Shown: positions 1-7,699, counted from the first letter of the stretch. The stretch: 23,676 bases of DNA from CAG-791 sp002392385 (GCA_946616295.1 CAMOIU010000049.1:1-23676); one strand, 5' to 3'. Notes: generated by a model not told the origin, from the letters alone. A program made the numbers and translations.

Positions 1-2085
1 CATCGTGAACCCATAAACTTTCCCATTGACCTCATAGCTGAAATCAACCGTGTATACCACAGAATAGACGGAGAATTCATCTGTTACAAATTGAATTCCC
101 TCATCCTTACTGTTTTCGGCCCTTTCCTTCAGTGCCATCAGTTCAGCGCCATCTTTTGCAAAGTGAACAACCTGAGGAGTCACCCCTGTTTCTTCCGGAG
201 CATCCAGCAGTTTGATATTCACAGTAACATCTGCTGCCGGTTCAACCTTATGATCATCAGCCCAGATTTCAATATCGAAAATACGGGTATAGTCTGATGC
301 AACCTTCGTTGCAGGCACTTCGGTTTCTTCCTCATTATTGTCACTTACGATCAAATCGGTAAGTTCTTCGACCGCATCTTTGATGGCATCAGCAGTTGAA
401 GCATTTGCGCCTTCTTCAGTTGCGTCAGCTTCATTCTCAGTGTTCACCACACCTATCTTCTCCATAGACTGCTGATAGTACTGTTCGTACTCCTCGTCCT
501 CCGGCATAATCTCTCTGACCTTTAGTTCCGCCCCGTCCGGAATCTGCGCATCTTCTCCATAGGTCACAGTGATCTCCCAAGTATCGCCCTTGGTGTCGAT
601 CACGGTCTTCTTGATCTGTGCATCCGTCACCCGGATCGTGAATACCTCACCATCCTTCATGGTGACTGTCAGCGTCTCTTCACTCGTAAACGGTTGCACA
701 CTAATCAAAGCCCAGTCTCCGGCTTTCACCGTCTGCGCGTTGATCTCCGCAATCTGCTCTTCTGTCAGCTCTGCGCTGTATTCACACTCAAGCCCACGAA
801 CTTCCTTGATTTGCCCAACTGTGGTCTCGGTCTCAACCTTGCTGACATCAACCAGCTCAAGGCTGCTGAATTCCACAGAAGCAACATCTGCCACGAACTT
901 CTTCGCCGCATCGCTCACCTCAACATCAAGCAGGCCATTAGCATCCTGTGCCTCATCGGCATTTATTTCCGCTTCATTTTCCTCAGAGTTCGTATCACCA
1001 ATTATACCCAGCACTTCTACGAGGTCTGTGAAGCTGACAAATCCGCCTCCGGGAAGCGAAAACTTGTACGTTTTACCATCTACTTCGTACTCGAAGTCCA
1101 CCGTATAGACAACGCCGTAGACGGAGAAGCTGTCCGTCGCGAAGGCGATCTCTTCGACTGTGTTTTCTTTCTTCTCTCCCGGTTTCTGACTGCTCTCCAG
1201 AGTGATGTCCCGGCTGTCGAGCACCTTGACCTCGGCCTTGTCCATGTCGACGCCTTTGTACTTGTCCTCTTCCTCGAAGTGGAGGACGTTCAGGGCCTTC
1301 TCGTCCTCGACCTTAATGGCCTCGTCATAGGTGATGCGGATAGCCACGGGCCCTGTGGGCTCCACCTCCTGTTCACCGTCATAGAAGCCGATATCGAAGA
1401 AGCGGGCGTAGGTCAGTTCCTGCGTCTTCCTGGCCTCATCGGTCATGGCCGTGGTCGCCCTGTCGTAGTACTGGGCATAGAGCTCTGCGTCATCTTCCTT
1501 CCGGATCTCCGCCGCCTGCATATTGACATTCTCAGGCAGGCCCGCGTCGGCACCGAAGGTCGCCGTTACAGTATAGTCCTCTCCTTTAAATTCAAGGATG
1601 GTCTCCTCCGTGGCTTCTGTCTGCGCGGTGTCCTCTTCCGTCAGGCTGCTGTCCGCGTTCTCATCCTTTACGGCCGTCGGTTCCTCCTGATGGTCGTCCT
1701 CATGACCGGTCTCCGCTGCAGACTCCGTCTGCTGTGCAGGCACATCCTCTGTCTGCGGGTCTCCGCCGCTCTGTCCCTGCGGTTCCTCCGCGGGTATGTC
1801 CTGCATCTCCCCGGCGGTCACGTCCTTCGATCCCTCCGCGGACTCCTGCTGACTCTCTTCCGACGCTTCCGGCTCGGTGGTCACGGTCTCCTCGATCTCC
1901 ATACCGGCTCGGCCCCTCGCACTCTGCCTGTCCAGGGTGATGGCCGGCAGGATCATGGCATAGGTAGTCACGAACACAACAAAAGCCGCCATCACCGATA
2001 TAAACCGGCGCCAGACGACGGATCTTCTGTTAAGAAGCATGACTTTACTGATAAAGCTGCTAATATGTCTTCCAAGATGTCTCAT
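1..2085 (-). CDS. Large repeat-containing surface protein, N-terminal part (3' end outside window)
   Basis: An uninterrupted minus-strand frame of 695 codons from ATG at 2085 to the window edge, with no stop reached. The ATG follows TAAGGG at a good Shine-Dalgarno distance. Residues 20-50 form a basic, then hydrophobic segment ending in TTYAMILPAITLD, a leader type that I recall from large wall-anchored or pilin-like surface proteins of Firmicutes, so export is likely. Residues 60-160 are Glu/Gln/Thr-rich and probably disordered. Two related units follow: residues about 160-345 and about 498-695. Each runs from a beta-rich segment with a YAQYYD or YEQYYQ motif, through F-D-I-x-x-x-x-D, to an FSVYxVVYTVDFxYEVxGKxY block. 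Residues 360-497 lie between them. No catalytic motif is seen. An LPXTG anchor, if present, would lie beyond the window. The function is unknown; adhesion or cell-surface interaction is inference. Confidence 0.85.
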   Translation of the reverse strand, partial: MRHLGRHISSFISKVMLLNRRSVVWRRFISVMAAFVVFVTTYAMILPAITLDRQSARGRAGMEIEETVTTEPEASEESQQESAEGSKDVTAGEMQDIPAEEPQGQSGGDPQTEDVPAQQTESAAETGHEDDHQEEPTAVKDENADSSLTEEDTAQTEATEETILEFKGEDYTVTATFGADAGLPENVNMQAAEIRKEDDAELYAQYYDRATTAMTDEARKTQELTYARFFDIGFYDGEQEVEPTGPVAIRITYDEAIKVEDEKALNVLHFEEEDKYKGVDMDKAEVKVLDSRDITLESSQKPGEKKENTVEEIAFATDSFSVYGVVYTVDFEYEVDGKTYKFSLPGGGFVSFTDLVEVLGIIGDTNSEENEAEINADEAQDANGLLDVEVSDAAKKFVADVASVEFSSLELVDVSKVETETTVGQIKEVRGLECEYSAELTEEQIAEINAQTVKAGDWALISVQPFTSEETLTVTMKDGEVFTIRVTDAQIKKTVIDTKGDTWEITVTYGEDAQIPDGAELKVREIMPEDEEYEQYYQQSMEKIGVVNTENEADATEEGANASTADAIKDAVEELTDLIVSDNNEEETEVPATKVASDYTRIFDIEIWADDHKVEPAADVTVNIKLLDAPEETGVTPQVVHFAKDGAELMALKERAENSKDEGIQFVTDEFSVYSVVYTVDFSYEVNGKVYGFTM

Positions 2086-2178
2086 TTATAGACCCTTACC
2101 TGCTGAAGCGATGAATCTGTCGGATTCTTCACATGCAATGAGTATAGTTGCGGAAATATTACAATAATGTTTCAGCTT

Positions 2179-2207
2179 ATTGTATTCTAAAATGGGTCCT
2201 GTGTCAA
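2179..2207 (-). promoter_or_regulatory. Near-consensus sigma-A promoter of the surface protein gene
   Basis: Read on minus: -35 TTGACA (2207-2202), a 17-bp spacer, and -10 TACAAT (2184-2179). The predicted start near 2172 gives a leader of about 87 nt. That leader begins with GCTGAA and has the complementary TTCAGC just before the ribosome site, plus a small GAATC/GATTC hairpin. This is one of the strongest promoters in the window by match to consensus. Confidence 0.85.
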
Positions 2208-2221
2208 GGAATGGTATTTTC

Positions 2222-2267
2222 ACCCAAAGAAACGGAGCTGTCGCATGGATCGCGACAGTCCCGTTTC
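2222..2267 (-). terminator. Probable intrinsic terminator of the DUF3048 gene
   Basis: About 16 bp of inverted repeat (GAAACGG..CTGTCGC with GCGACAG..CCGTTTC, two adjacent non-Watson-Crick positions, 6-nt loop) lies 30 bp after the stop at 2297. On minus the second arm ends in CGTTTCTTTGGG, which is a weak T-tract. The hairpin is strong but the T-run is short. Confidence 0.6.
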
Positions 2268-2296
2268 TCACCCTGTCAGGTGTGTCGTTTAACTAT

Positions 2297-3799
2297 TTAC
2301 TTGCCCACTGCGCCGGCGGCGCCGCCGACCTGGTTGACGGTCTCGCCGATCCTGTCGCGGAGAGCCTGGAGAGCTGCTTCTCTCTTGGCCTTCTCCTCGG
2401 CCTCGATCTTGGCGATCATGTCGGTCCAGTAGGACTTCTTCTCAAGGCCGTAGGACTGGCCGTCGACGGTGAAGCTGTCCTGGTTGTTGCGGATCATGAA
2501 GATCATGGTCTTGCCCTGGTTGACATCGATCTCGTTGCCGTAGTCATCCGTGTAGGTGACCGGATCGTAGTAGTTGGTGCGTGTCCAGGTGACGTGGATC
2601 ATACGGCCGTTGGTGATGTAGTAGCCGTTGCAGTTGGCGTCGTTGGTCTTGAACCAGAGATAGAGGCTCCCCCAGGCGGCGGGCACGCAGTAGGCGCGCT
2701 CGATCAGGATGTTGTCGAAGGCCAGCTGCTCGCCGGTCACGGCATCCACCTGCTTATTGCCGTAAAGGGTCTTGTAATACTTGTGGTCGTCCTCGTTGTA
2801 GTAGAGGGCCGAGCAGGTGACCGGGAAGGAATTGGACATATCCACGGTCTTGGCCGAAACGGAGGTGGGATACTGGGTCAGGTCATTGACCTCGCCGTCC
2901 TCGACAAAGTTAAAGTGAGGTCCCTCCCGGAAGAGGTCTCTGTGGTTGCGCTGGTAGCCGGCCTGCTCCATGGCGTTCAGGATATGATTGGCGTCCGTGT
3001 AGGCGCTGTGCTCGGTGATATCCCACTCGGGCACGCGGTAGAAAGCGCCGTAGCTGTCGCCCAGCACACCGCCGGTACCGTTGATGTTCTGCACGTCGTC
3101 ACGGCTCAGCAGGGGCAGCACATAGTCCTGGGGACCGCCGAAATGGATCAGGACCGAATCCCACTCCATGGACCGGGCGATGAAATAGGACCGCGTGCTC
3201 CGGATGTTGCCGATCCGGCTCAGGCCTTCCCAGTCCTGGATGATGCCCATCTGACGGCTCATGGAACCCTCTTCCATGATCTCATAGAAGACGTCCACCT
3301 TGTTCAGGCCGTACTGAGGCTGGGCCTCGATATTGATGGGATACATGACCGCGATCGGCCTCTTGTGATAGAGCTCCTCGCTGATCACCTTGCCGGTCAT
3401 GGGAGAACGGAACTCTACAGCCTTCTGCTCTTCCTTGGCCTCGTCCTTGGTTTCTTCCTTGGTCTCTTCCTTGGTTTCTTCCTTGGTTTCTTCCGCGGCT
3501 TCTTCCTTGTTCTCTTCCTTGCTGTCTTCCGCGGCGGCCTCAGCGTTCTCCTTGTCGTCAGCCTGCTCGCTGCCGTCCTGGGCCTCTTCCGCCTTGCCGT
3601 CCAGAGAAGCGATGGCGTCCTTCTCCGCTTCCTCCTCCTGGACGTGCTCGTCGGCGGTCTCTTCCGTCTCCGCGGCCTCTTCCGTCTGCGCCGTTCCGCC
3701 TGTACTGCCGGACTGCGTCTGGCATCCTGTCAGGACCGTACTTCCCATAACGCATACCGCCAGAAGAAGCCACAGTGCCTTGTATGTCCGATTATACAT
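2297..3799 (-). CDS. DUF3048 (YerB-like) lipoprotein
   Basis: 500 aa. The start chosen is ATG at 3799, because GGAGGGTGA lies just upstream and the residues that follow form a lipoprotein signal peptide (hydrophobic residues 9-22, lipobox LTGC with Cys26). Residues 27-126 are a very acidic Glu/Lys/Ala linker ending in repeated KEET units. From about 127 the DUF3048 fold begins (RSPMTGKVI, RPIAVMYPIN), through GNIRSTRSYF and a DNAG-free HFGGPQDYVLPLL segment, to a C-terminal part (330-450) ending in DSFTVDGQSY. Residues 457-490 look like an amphipathic helix or coiled coil. The family is widespread in Firmicutes. Its biochemical function is not established to my knowledge. The protein should sit on the outer face of the membrane, with the acidic linker acting as a wall-spanning spacer (inference). 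It is monocistronic, between its own promoter and a terminator. Confidence 0.9.
   Translation of the reverse strand: MYNRTYKALWLLLAVCVMGSTVLTGCQTQSGSTGGTAQTEEAAETEETADEHVQEEEAEKDAIASLDGKAEEAQDGSEQADDKENAEAAAEDSKEENKEEAAEETKEETKEETKEETKDEAKEEQKAVEFRSPMTGKVISEELYHKRPIAVMYPINIEAQPQYGLNKVDVFYEIMEEGSMSRQMGIIQDWEGLSRIGNIRSTRSYFIARSMEWDSVLIHFGGPQDYVLPLLSRDDVQNINGTGGVLGDSYGAFYRVPEWDITEHSAYTDANHILNAMEQAGYQRNHRDLFREGPHFNFVEDGEVNDLTQYPTSVSAKTVDMSNSFPVTCSALYYNEDDHKYYKTLYGNKQVDAVTGEQLAFDNILIERAYCVPAAWGSLYLWFKTNDANCNGYYITNGRMIHVTWTRTNYYDPVTYTDDYGNEIDVNQGKTMIFMIRNNQDSFTVDGQSYGLEKKSYWTDMIAKIEAEEKAKREAALQALRDRIGETVNQVGGAAGAVGK
3422..3529 (-). repeat. 15-bp coding tandem repeat in the lipoprotein linker
   Basis: Read on plus, TTCCTTGG plus TTTCT or TCTCT recurs at 15-bp steps. 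It encodes EETK/KEET repeats at residues about 91-126. The near-identical DNA copies suggest a length-variable spacer. Confidence 0.7.
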
Positions 3800-3851
3800 A
3801 CTCACCCTCCATTTACAAAAGTTGCCGTTATTTACAGGCATATACGTTGCT

Positions 3852-3880
3852 ATTATAGCGAAAAATGCAGATATGCGCAA
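3852..3880 (-). promoter_or_regulatory. Promoter of the DUF3048 lipoprotein gene
   Basis: On minus: perfect -10 TATAAT (3857-3852), 17-bp spacer, and a weak -35 TTGCGC (3880-3875). It lies about 53 bp before the chosen ATG. It is divergent from the GH2 promoter. Confidence 0.65.
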
Positions 3881-3900
3881 ATAGTAAAGACAGGCGGGGC

Positions 3901-3929
3901 TTGCCGCCGGCGGCAAAAGCACGGATAAT
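3901..3929 (+). promoter_or_regulatory. Promoter of the GH2-gammaCA-trmD operon with palindrome on the -35
   Basis: -35 TTGCCG (3901-3906), 17-bp spacer, -10 GATAAT (3924-3929), and start codon at 3966. The -35 is the left end of a perfect 16-bp palindrome, TTGCCGCCGGCGGCAA (3901-3916), which could be an operator. The promoter match is moderate. Confidence 0.5.
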
Positions 3930-3965
3930 ACATATAACCACTGAATTCTGCGTGAGGTAGAGGGG

Positions 3966-6137
3966 ATGACTGACAAGTGTTTATATACGAAATGGGGCAG
4001 ACAGGCGCAGGAAGACGCGGCAGATCCGGCCTACGTGCCGCTGCCGGAATATCCGCGCCCGCATCTGGTCAGAAGCAGCTGGCGGAACCTGAACGGCTGG
4101 TGGACCTATAAGATCCTGGGGCCCGGCCTGGACCTCCTCGCCCAGGGCCGGATCCTCGTGCCCTTCTCGCCGGAAACGGCCCTCTCCGGTGTGGGCAGGG
4201 TCCTGCAGCCCGGACAGATTCTCTGCTGCAGCCGGATCCTGGCGCTGCCGGAAGATACCGGCGCCGCGGATGGCTGTACGGCGGGTGACTGTACGGCGGA
4301 TGACGGCACGGCTGCAGGCAGCGGTGCGGCGGATGGCGGGGCGGCGGGCGCCGGCAGGCGGCTCCTCCTCCATTTCGGCGCTGTGGACGAGCGCTGCATC
4401 GTCCGGGTGAACGGCCACTATGCCGGCAGCCACCAGGGCGGCTATACGGCCTTCACCCTGGATATCACGGACCTGCTGCAGGCGGGCGACAACCGGCTGG
4501 AGGTGGAGATCCGGGACGATTCGGACACAGCCTGGCAGGCGCGGGGCAAGCAGAAGCTGTCGCCCGGCGGCATGTTCTACCAGTCCCAGAGCGGCATCTG
4601 GAAGGCCGTCTGGTGCGAGTGGGTGCCGGCCGTCTATGTCCGCCGCCTCCGCTTCGAGGCGGATCTGCAGGCCGAAAGCGCCTCCATGACCCTGGAACTG
4701 GGCGGGATCCCCACCGGCGGGACTTCCCGCCTTGGCGGAAGCGCTGACGCGCCGGCTGCGGACAGCCCTGCCTCTCCTGCTTCCGTCGAGATCACGGCCG
4801 CCTACACAGACGCCGCCACCGGCGAGGCCCGGTGTGTCCGGGAGGTCCTGCCCGCCGCAGAGGAAGTGACCCTCACCCTGCCCGTGCCTGCTCCGCGCCT
4901 CTGGTCGCCGGAGGATCCCTATCTCTACCCTGTCCGGGTGACCCTGCGGCCTGTATGCGGGGAGGCTGAAGTGACTGATCATGACGTCGCACGAGAGGCT
5001 GATCGCCTTGAAGCCGGCCATGCAGCCGTGACTTCTGCCGATGTGACCGGCTCCGGTGATCCCTGTGACGTGGTAGAGACCTACCTGGCCATGCGGACCA
5101 TCGGGATCAGCCCGGCAGATGAGGACACAGAGAGCAAAACCGGCTCTGGCGCGGCTTCCGGGGGAAAGACCGGCCGCCCGCGGCGTCTCCTTTTAAACGG
5201 AAAGCCCTATTTCATGCACGGCGTTCTGGACCAGGGCTACTGGCCGGAGAGCCTGATGACCCCGCCCGCGGACGCGGCCCTGGAATGGGATATCCAGTCC
5301 TGCAGGGAGCTCGGTTTCAACATGCTGCGCAAACACGTGAAGGTGGAGGCGTCGCGCTTCTATTATCACTGCGACCGGCTGGGGATGCTGGTCTGGCAGG
5401 ACGCGGTCAACGGCGGCCGCTCCTACAACGCCAATCTGGTGACCAACCTTCCCAACATCCTGCCGGCCGTCCAGACCCGGATCGGGGACACAACGGTCCG
5501 CGACATGGACCGGCTCGGCCGTCAGGACAGCGCCGGACGCGAAGCCTTCCGGCGCGAGCTCCGGGAGATGGTGGAGGAGCTGCGTTTTCACCCCTCTGTC
5601 TGCGTCTGGGTGCCCTTCAACGAGGGCTGGGGCCAGTTCGACTCCCTCCGGATCGCGGAGGAGGTACGGCGCATGGACCCCACCCGCCCCGTGGATGCCG
5701 CCAGCGGATGGTTCGACCGGGGCGGCGGCGATTTCTACAGCGTACACAATTATTTTCGCAGGCTGCGGATCCCGGCGGCACGCGCTGCCGAAAGGGCAGC
5801 GGCCCTGACAGAATACGGCGGCCTGTCCCGCAGCGTGGAGGGTCTGACCGCCGCCAACGGCATGAAGGCCTATCGGAGCCTGGATTCCGAGCAGTCCCTG
5901 ACCGAGACTTATGTCCGCCTGGTCCGCCGGGACATCCTGTCGCAGCTCCCCGCGGGACTCTGCGCCGCCGTCTACACCCAGCTCTCCGACGTGGAGGGCG
6001 AGATCAACGGCCTCTTCACCTACGACCGGAGCCTCTGCAAAATGACCCCCGACGCCGTCCGCGCGGCCCGGGCGGAGATCGACGAGGCATGGGCCGGAAT
6101 ATTTTCACACAGACAGGAGATACAGCATGAACACTGA
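3966..6137 (+). CDS. Glycoside hydrolase family 2 enzyme (beta-galactosidase/glucuronidase type)
   Basis: 723 aa with no signal peptide, so probably cytoplasmic. The N-terminal sugar-binding jelly roll (about 30-225) has the usual YPRPHLVRSSWRNLNGWW opening and an RVNG..HQGGYTAF..DIT segment. An immunoglobulin-like middle domain follows (about 226-380), then a TIM barrel from about 405 (LLNGKPYFMHGVLDQGYWPES). The acid/base is Glu553 in FNEGWGQ and the nucleophile is Glu616 in LTEYGG, both present. It should hydrolyse beta-glycosides; the sugar cannot be read from the sequence. The start is ATG at 3966, behind TGAGG. Odd: Ala/Gly/Asp/Thr-rich insertions at about 97-130, 250-272 and 385-405 lengthen surface loops. 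It overlaps the next gene by 11 bp, so they are translationally coupled. No transporter or other sugar gene is adjacent. Confidence 0.92.
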   Translation: MTDKCLYTKWGRQAQEDAADPAYVPLPEYPRPHLVRSSWRNLNGWWTYKILGPGLDLLAQGRILVPFSPETALSGVGRVLQPGQILCCSRILALPEDTGAADGCTAGDCTADDGTAAGSGAADGGAAGAGRRLLLHFGAVDERCIVRVNGHYAGSHQGGYTAFTLDITDLLQAGDNRLEVEIRDDSDTAWQARGKQKLSPGGMFYQSQSGIWKAVWCEWVPAVYVRRLRFEADLQAESASMTLELGGIPTGGTSRLGGSADAPAADSPASPASVEITAAYTDAATGEARCVREVLPAAEEVTLTLPVPAPRLWSPEDPYLYPVRVTLRPVCGEAEVTDHDVAREADRLEAGHAAVTSADVTGSGDPCDVVETYLAMRTIGISPADEDTESKTGSGAASGGKTGRPRRLLLNGKPYFMHGVLDQGYWPESLMTPPADAALEWDIQSCRELGFNMLRKHVKVEASRFYYHCDRLGMLVWQDAVNGGRSYNANLVTNLPNILPAVQTRIGDTTVRDMDRLGRQDSAGREAFRRELREMVEELRFHPSVCVWVPFNEGWGQFDSLRIAEEVRRMDPTRPVDAASGWFDRGGGDFYSVHNYFRRLRIPAARAAERAAALTEYGGLSRSVEGLTAANGMKAYRSLDSEQSLTETYVRLVRRDILSQLPAGLCAAVYTQLSDVEGEINGLFTYDRSLCKMTPDAVRAARAEIDEAWAGIFSHRQEIQHEH
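4254..4355 (+). repeat. In-frame 15-bp repeat expansion inside the GH2 gene
   Basis: Residues about 97-130 consist of degenerate five-residue steps (GCTAG, DCTAD, DGTAA, GSGAA, DGGAA). They are inserted between two beta strands of the sugar-binding domain. At the DNA level the CTGTACGGCGG block is repeated. Homologous enzymes normally have a short turn here. Confidence 0.6.
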
Positions 6138-6867
6138 CCTGCATACTGCCCCCGGAGCCATCACTGCCGCCGCACGCGTCAGCGGACCGGTCACGATCGG
6201 GGCGGACGTCTGCCTTGCGGCCGGTTCGGTCGTTTCCGGCGCCGTCACTCTCGGGGCGGGCGTCTGCATAGAACCCGGGGTCTGCATTTCCGGCACCGTG
6301 ACTCTGGGCGAAGGCGTCTGCGTCGGCGCCGGCGCCACGATCTCGGGTCAGGTCACCATCGGCCTGAAGACCTATATCGCGCCGGGGGCCCGCATCGTGG
6401 GGGCCGTGACGATCGGCCGCGAGAGCTCTGTCTGGTACAACGCGGTGATCCGGGGCGATCAGGCCTCTGTCAGCATCGGCAGCCGCAGCAATGTGCAGGA
6501 CAACTGCGTCATCCACGTGGACGAGGCCATCCCTGTCGTCATCGGCGACGAGGTGACCATCGGGCACGCCGCGGTCGTCCACAGCAGCACCGTCGGCGAC
6601 CGCACCCTCATCGGCATGGGCGCCATCCTTCTCAACGACGTCCGGACCGGCCAGGACTGCCTGATCGGCGCCGGCGCCCTCGTCACCCAGCGGACACACA
6701 TTTCCGACGCCCAGCTGGTGCTGGGCAGCCCCGCCCGCGTCCGCCGTCCCATGACGGACGCCGAGATCGACGAAAACAAGGTCAACATCCGTGACTATCT
6801 CACCCTGGCTGAGGAAGCCCGCAAGACCATGGCCCGCCAGCTGCGGGCCGCAGGGGAGGGCTGCTGA
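6127..6867 (+). CDS. Gamma-carbonic-anhydrase-like hexapeptide-repeat protein with extended beta-helix
   Basis: 246 aa. From residue 93 it is a canonical YrdA/PaaY/gamma-CA domain: SSVWYNAVIRGD, NVQDNCVIHVDE, VTIGHAAVVHSS, LIGMGA, LGSPARVRR. The three zinc-ligand histidines of the family are present (His130, His147, His152), as are Arg109, Asp111 and Gln125. A C-terminal helix follows (about 209-240). Residues 21-92 add four perfect 18-residue left-handed beta-helix coils ahead of the usual start; Cys29, Cys47 and Cys65 stack in register. The family forms trimers. Carbonic anhydrase activity is possible but many relatives have none proven. The start ATG at 6127 follows AGGAGA and overlaps the GH2 stop; trmD begins 1 bp after its stop. 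This is a tightly packed operon. Confidence 0.9.
   Translation: MNTDLHTAPGAITAAARVSGPVTIGADVCLAAGSVVSGAVTLGAGVCIEPGVCISGTVTLGEGVCVGAGATISGQVTIGLKTYIAPGARIVGAVTIGRESSVWYNAVIRGDQASVSIGSRSNVQDNCVIHVDEAIPVVIGDEVTIGHAAVVHSSTVGDRTLIGMGAILLNDVRTGQDCLIGAGALVTQRTHISDAQLVLGSPARVRRPMTDAEIDENKVNIRDYLTLAEEARKTMARQLRAAGEGC
6187..6402 (+). repeat. Four 54-bp coding repeats (extra beta-helix coils)
   Basis: Residues 21-38, 39-56, 57-74 and 75-92 align as xVTIG..VCx..G..ISG, 18 residues each without gaps. They also align with the native coil at 93-110. The codons have diverged, so this is an old or selected repeat rather than a recent slippage. Confidence 0.8.
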
Positions 6868-6868
6868 C

Positions 6869-7699
6869 ATGCGTATCTCGATTCTGACCGTCTGCCCCGA
6901 AATGATGGCCGGCCTGTCCGGCTGGCCCGTCATCGCCCGCGCCGTCCGCAAGGGCCTTCTGGACCTGGAGATCGTGGATATCCGCGAATACGCCCCGGGA
7001 AGCTTCCGCCATGTGGATGACTCCCCCTTCGGCGGCGGCCCCGGCATGATCCTCCGCTGCCAGCCCGTCCTGGACGCCCTCCGGGCCGTGAAGGGGGAGG
7101 CGGATGCCTGCCCCGGCGGCGCAGAAACCTGTCCTGCCGGCACAGCCCCGGCCACCTGCGACACCGGTGCGGATGCCGGCGGCGGGACCCCGGATGCCGA
7201 TGCGCGCCCGAAGGCGCACACCATCCTTTTCTCACCGGCAGGCCACACCTATTGCCAGAAGGATGCCCACCGCCTGGCCGGCATCGACCACCTGGTCCTG
7301 GTCTGCGGACACTACGAAGGCGTCGACGCCCGGATCCTGCCCTTCATGGATGAGGAGATCTCCTGCGGCGACTACATCCTGACCGGCGGCGAACCGGCGG
7401 CTATGCTGGTCGTGGATTCCGTGGTCCGCCTCCTGCCCGGCGCCCTGCGCGCCGCCAGCACCCAGGAAGAATCCTTCGAAAACGGCCTCCTCGAGTACCC
7501 CCAGTACACCCAGCCCGCCGTCTGTGAGGGCATGGAAGTCCCCGATGTCCTGCGCAGCGGCGACCATGAACGCATCCGCCTCTGGCGCCTGCGCGAGTCC
7601 CTCCGCCTCACACTGGCCCGCCGCCCCGACCTCCTCGAAGGCCGCTCCCTGACCCCCGAAGAAGACCGCATCCTGAAGGACCTGAAGGACGGCCTCTGA
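6869..7699 (+). CDS. trmD: tRNA (guanine-N1)-methyltransferase TrmD with internal insertion
   Basis: 276 aa; most TrmD proteins have about 225-255. It uses S-adenosylmethionine to methylate G37 N1 of tRNAs that read CNN/CGG-type codons, which prevents frameshifting. Seen: MRISILTVCPEMM at the N-terminus, DDSPFGGGPGM (51-60), LVLVCGHYEGVDARI (142-156) and the trefoil-knot cofactor site EISCGDYILTGGEPAA (163-178). Residues about 77-114 are an in-frame low-complexity insertion with three cysteines between LRAVKG and KAHTILFSPAG. The start is ATG at 6869 after GGGGAGGG; an upstream in-frame start would overlap the previous gene and lacks the family N-terminus. The usual partners rpsP, rimM and rplS are not here. 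The 3' end is repeated twice beyond the stop. Confidence 0.95.
   Translation: MRISILTVCPEMMAGLSGWPVIARAVRKGLLDLEIVDIREYAPGSFRHVDDSPFGGGPGMILRCQPVLDALRAVKGEADACPGGAETCPAGTAPATCDTGADAGGGTPDADARPKAHTILFSPAGHTYCQKDAHRLAGIDHLVLVCGHYEGVDARILPFMDEEISCGDYILTGGEPAAMLVVDSVVRLLPGALRAASTQEESFENGLLEYPQYTQPAVCEGMEVPDVLRSGDHERIRLWRLRESLRLTLARRPDLLEGRSLTPEEDRILKDLKDGL
7097..7210 (+). repeat. Low-complexity in-frame insertion in trmD
   Basis: Residues 77-114 of TrmD can be read as degenerate seven-residue steps (ADACPGG, AETCPAG, TAPATCD, TGADAGG, GTPDADA). They fall between the conserved strand after the GGGPGM motif and the LFSPAG strand. No stop or frameshift is introduced. Confidence 0.55.

Noticed and set aside
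569..3928. Long plus-strand open frames over 569-1108, 694-2091 and 2180-3928
   Set aside because: They lie opposite genes with clear leader or lipobox sequences, ribosome sites and domain motifs on minus. Their translations are low-complexity and match no family.
3981..7248. Antisense frames opposite the GH2, gamma-CA and trmD genes
   Set aside because: All are explained by high third-position GC in the real genes. No ribosome sites or conserved motifs were found.
6869..7699. trmD as a frameshifted pseudogene, because of its odd middle
   Set aside because: The insert is in frame, and both the upstream GGGPGM and the downstream knot motifs are intact in one frame.
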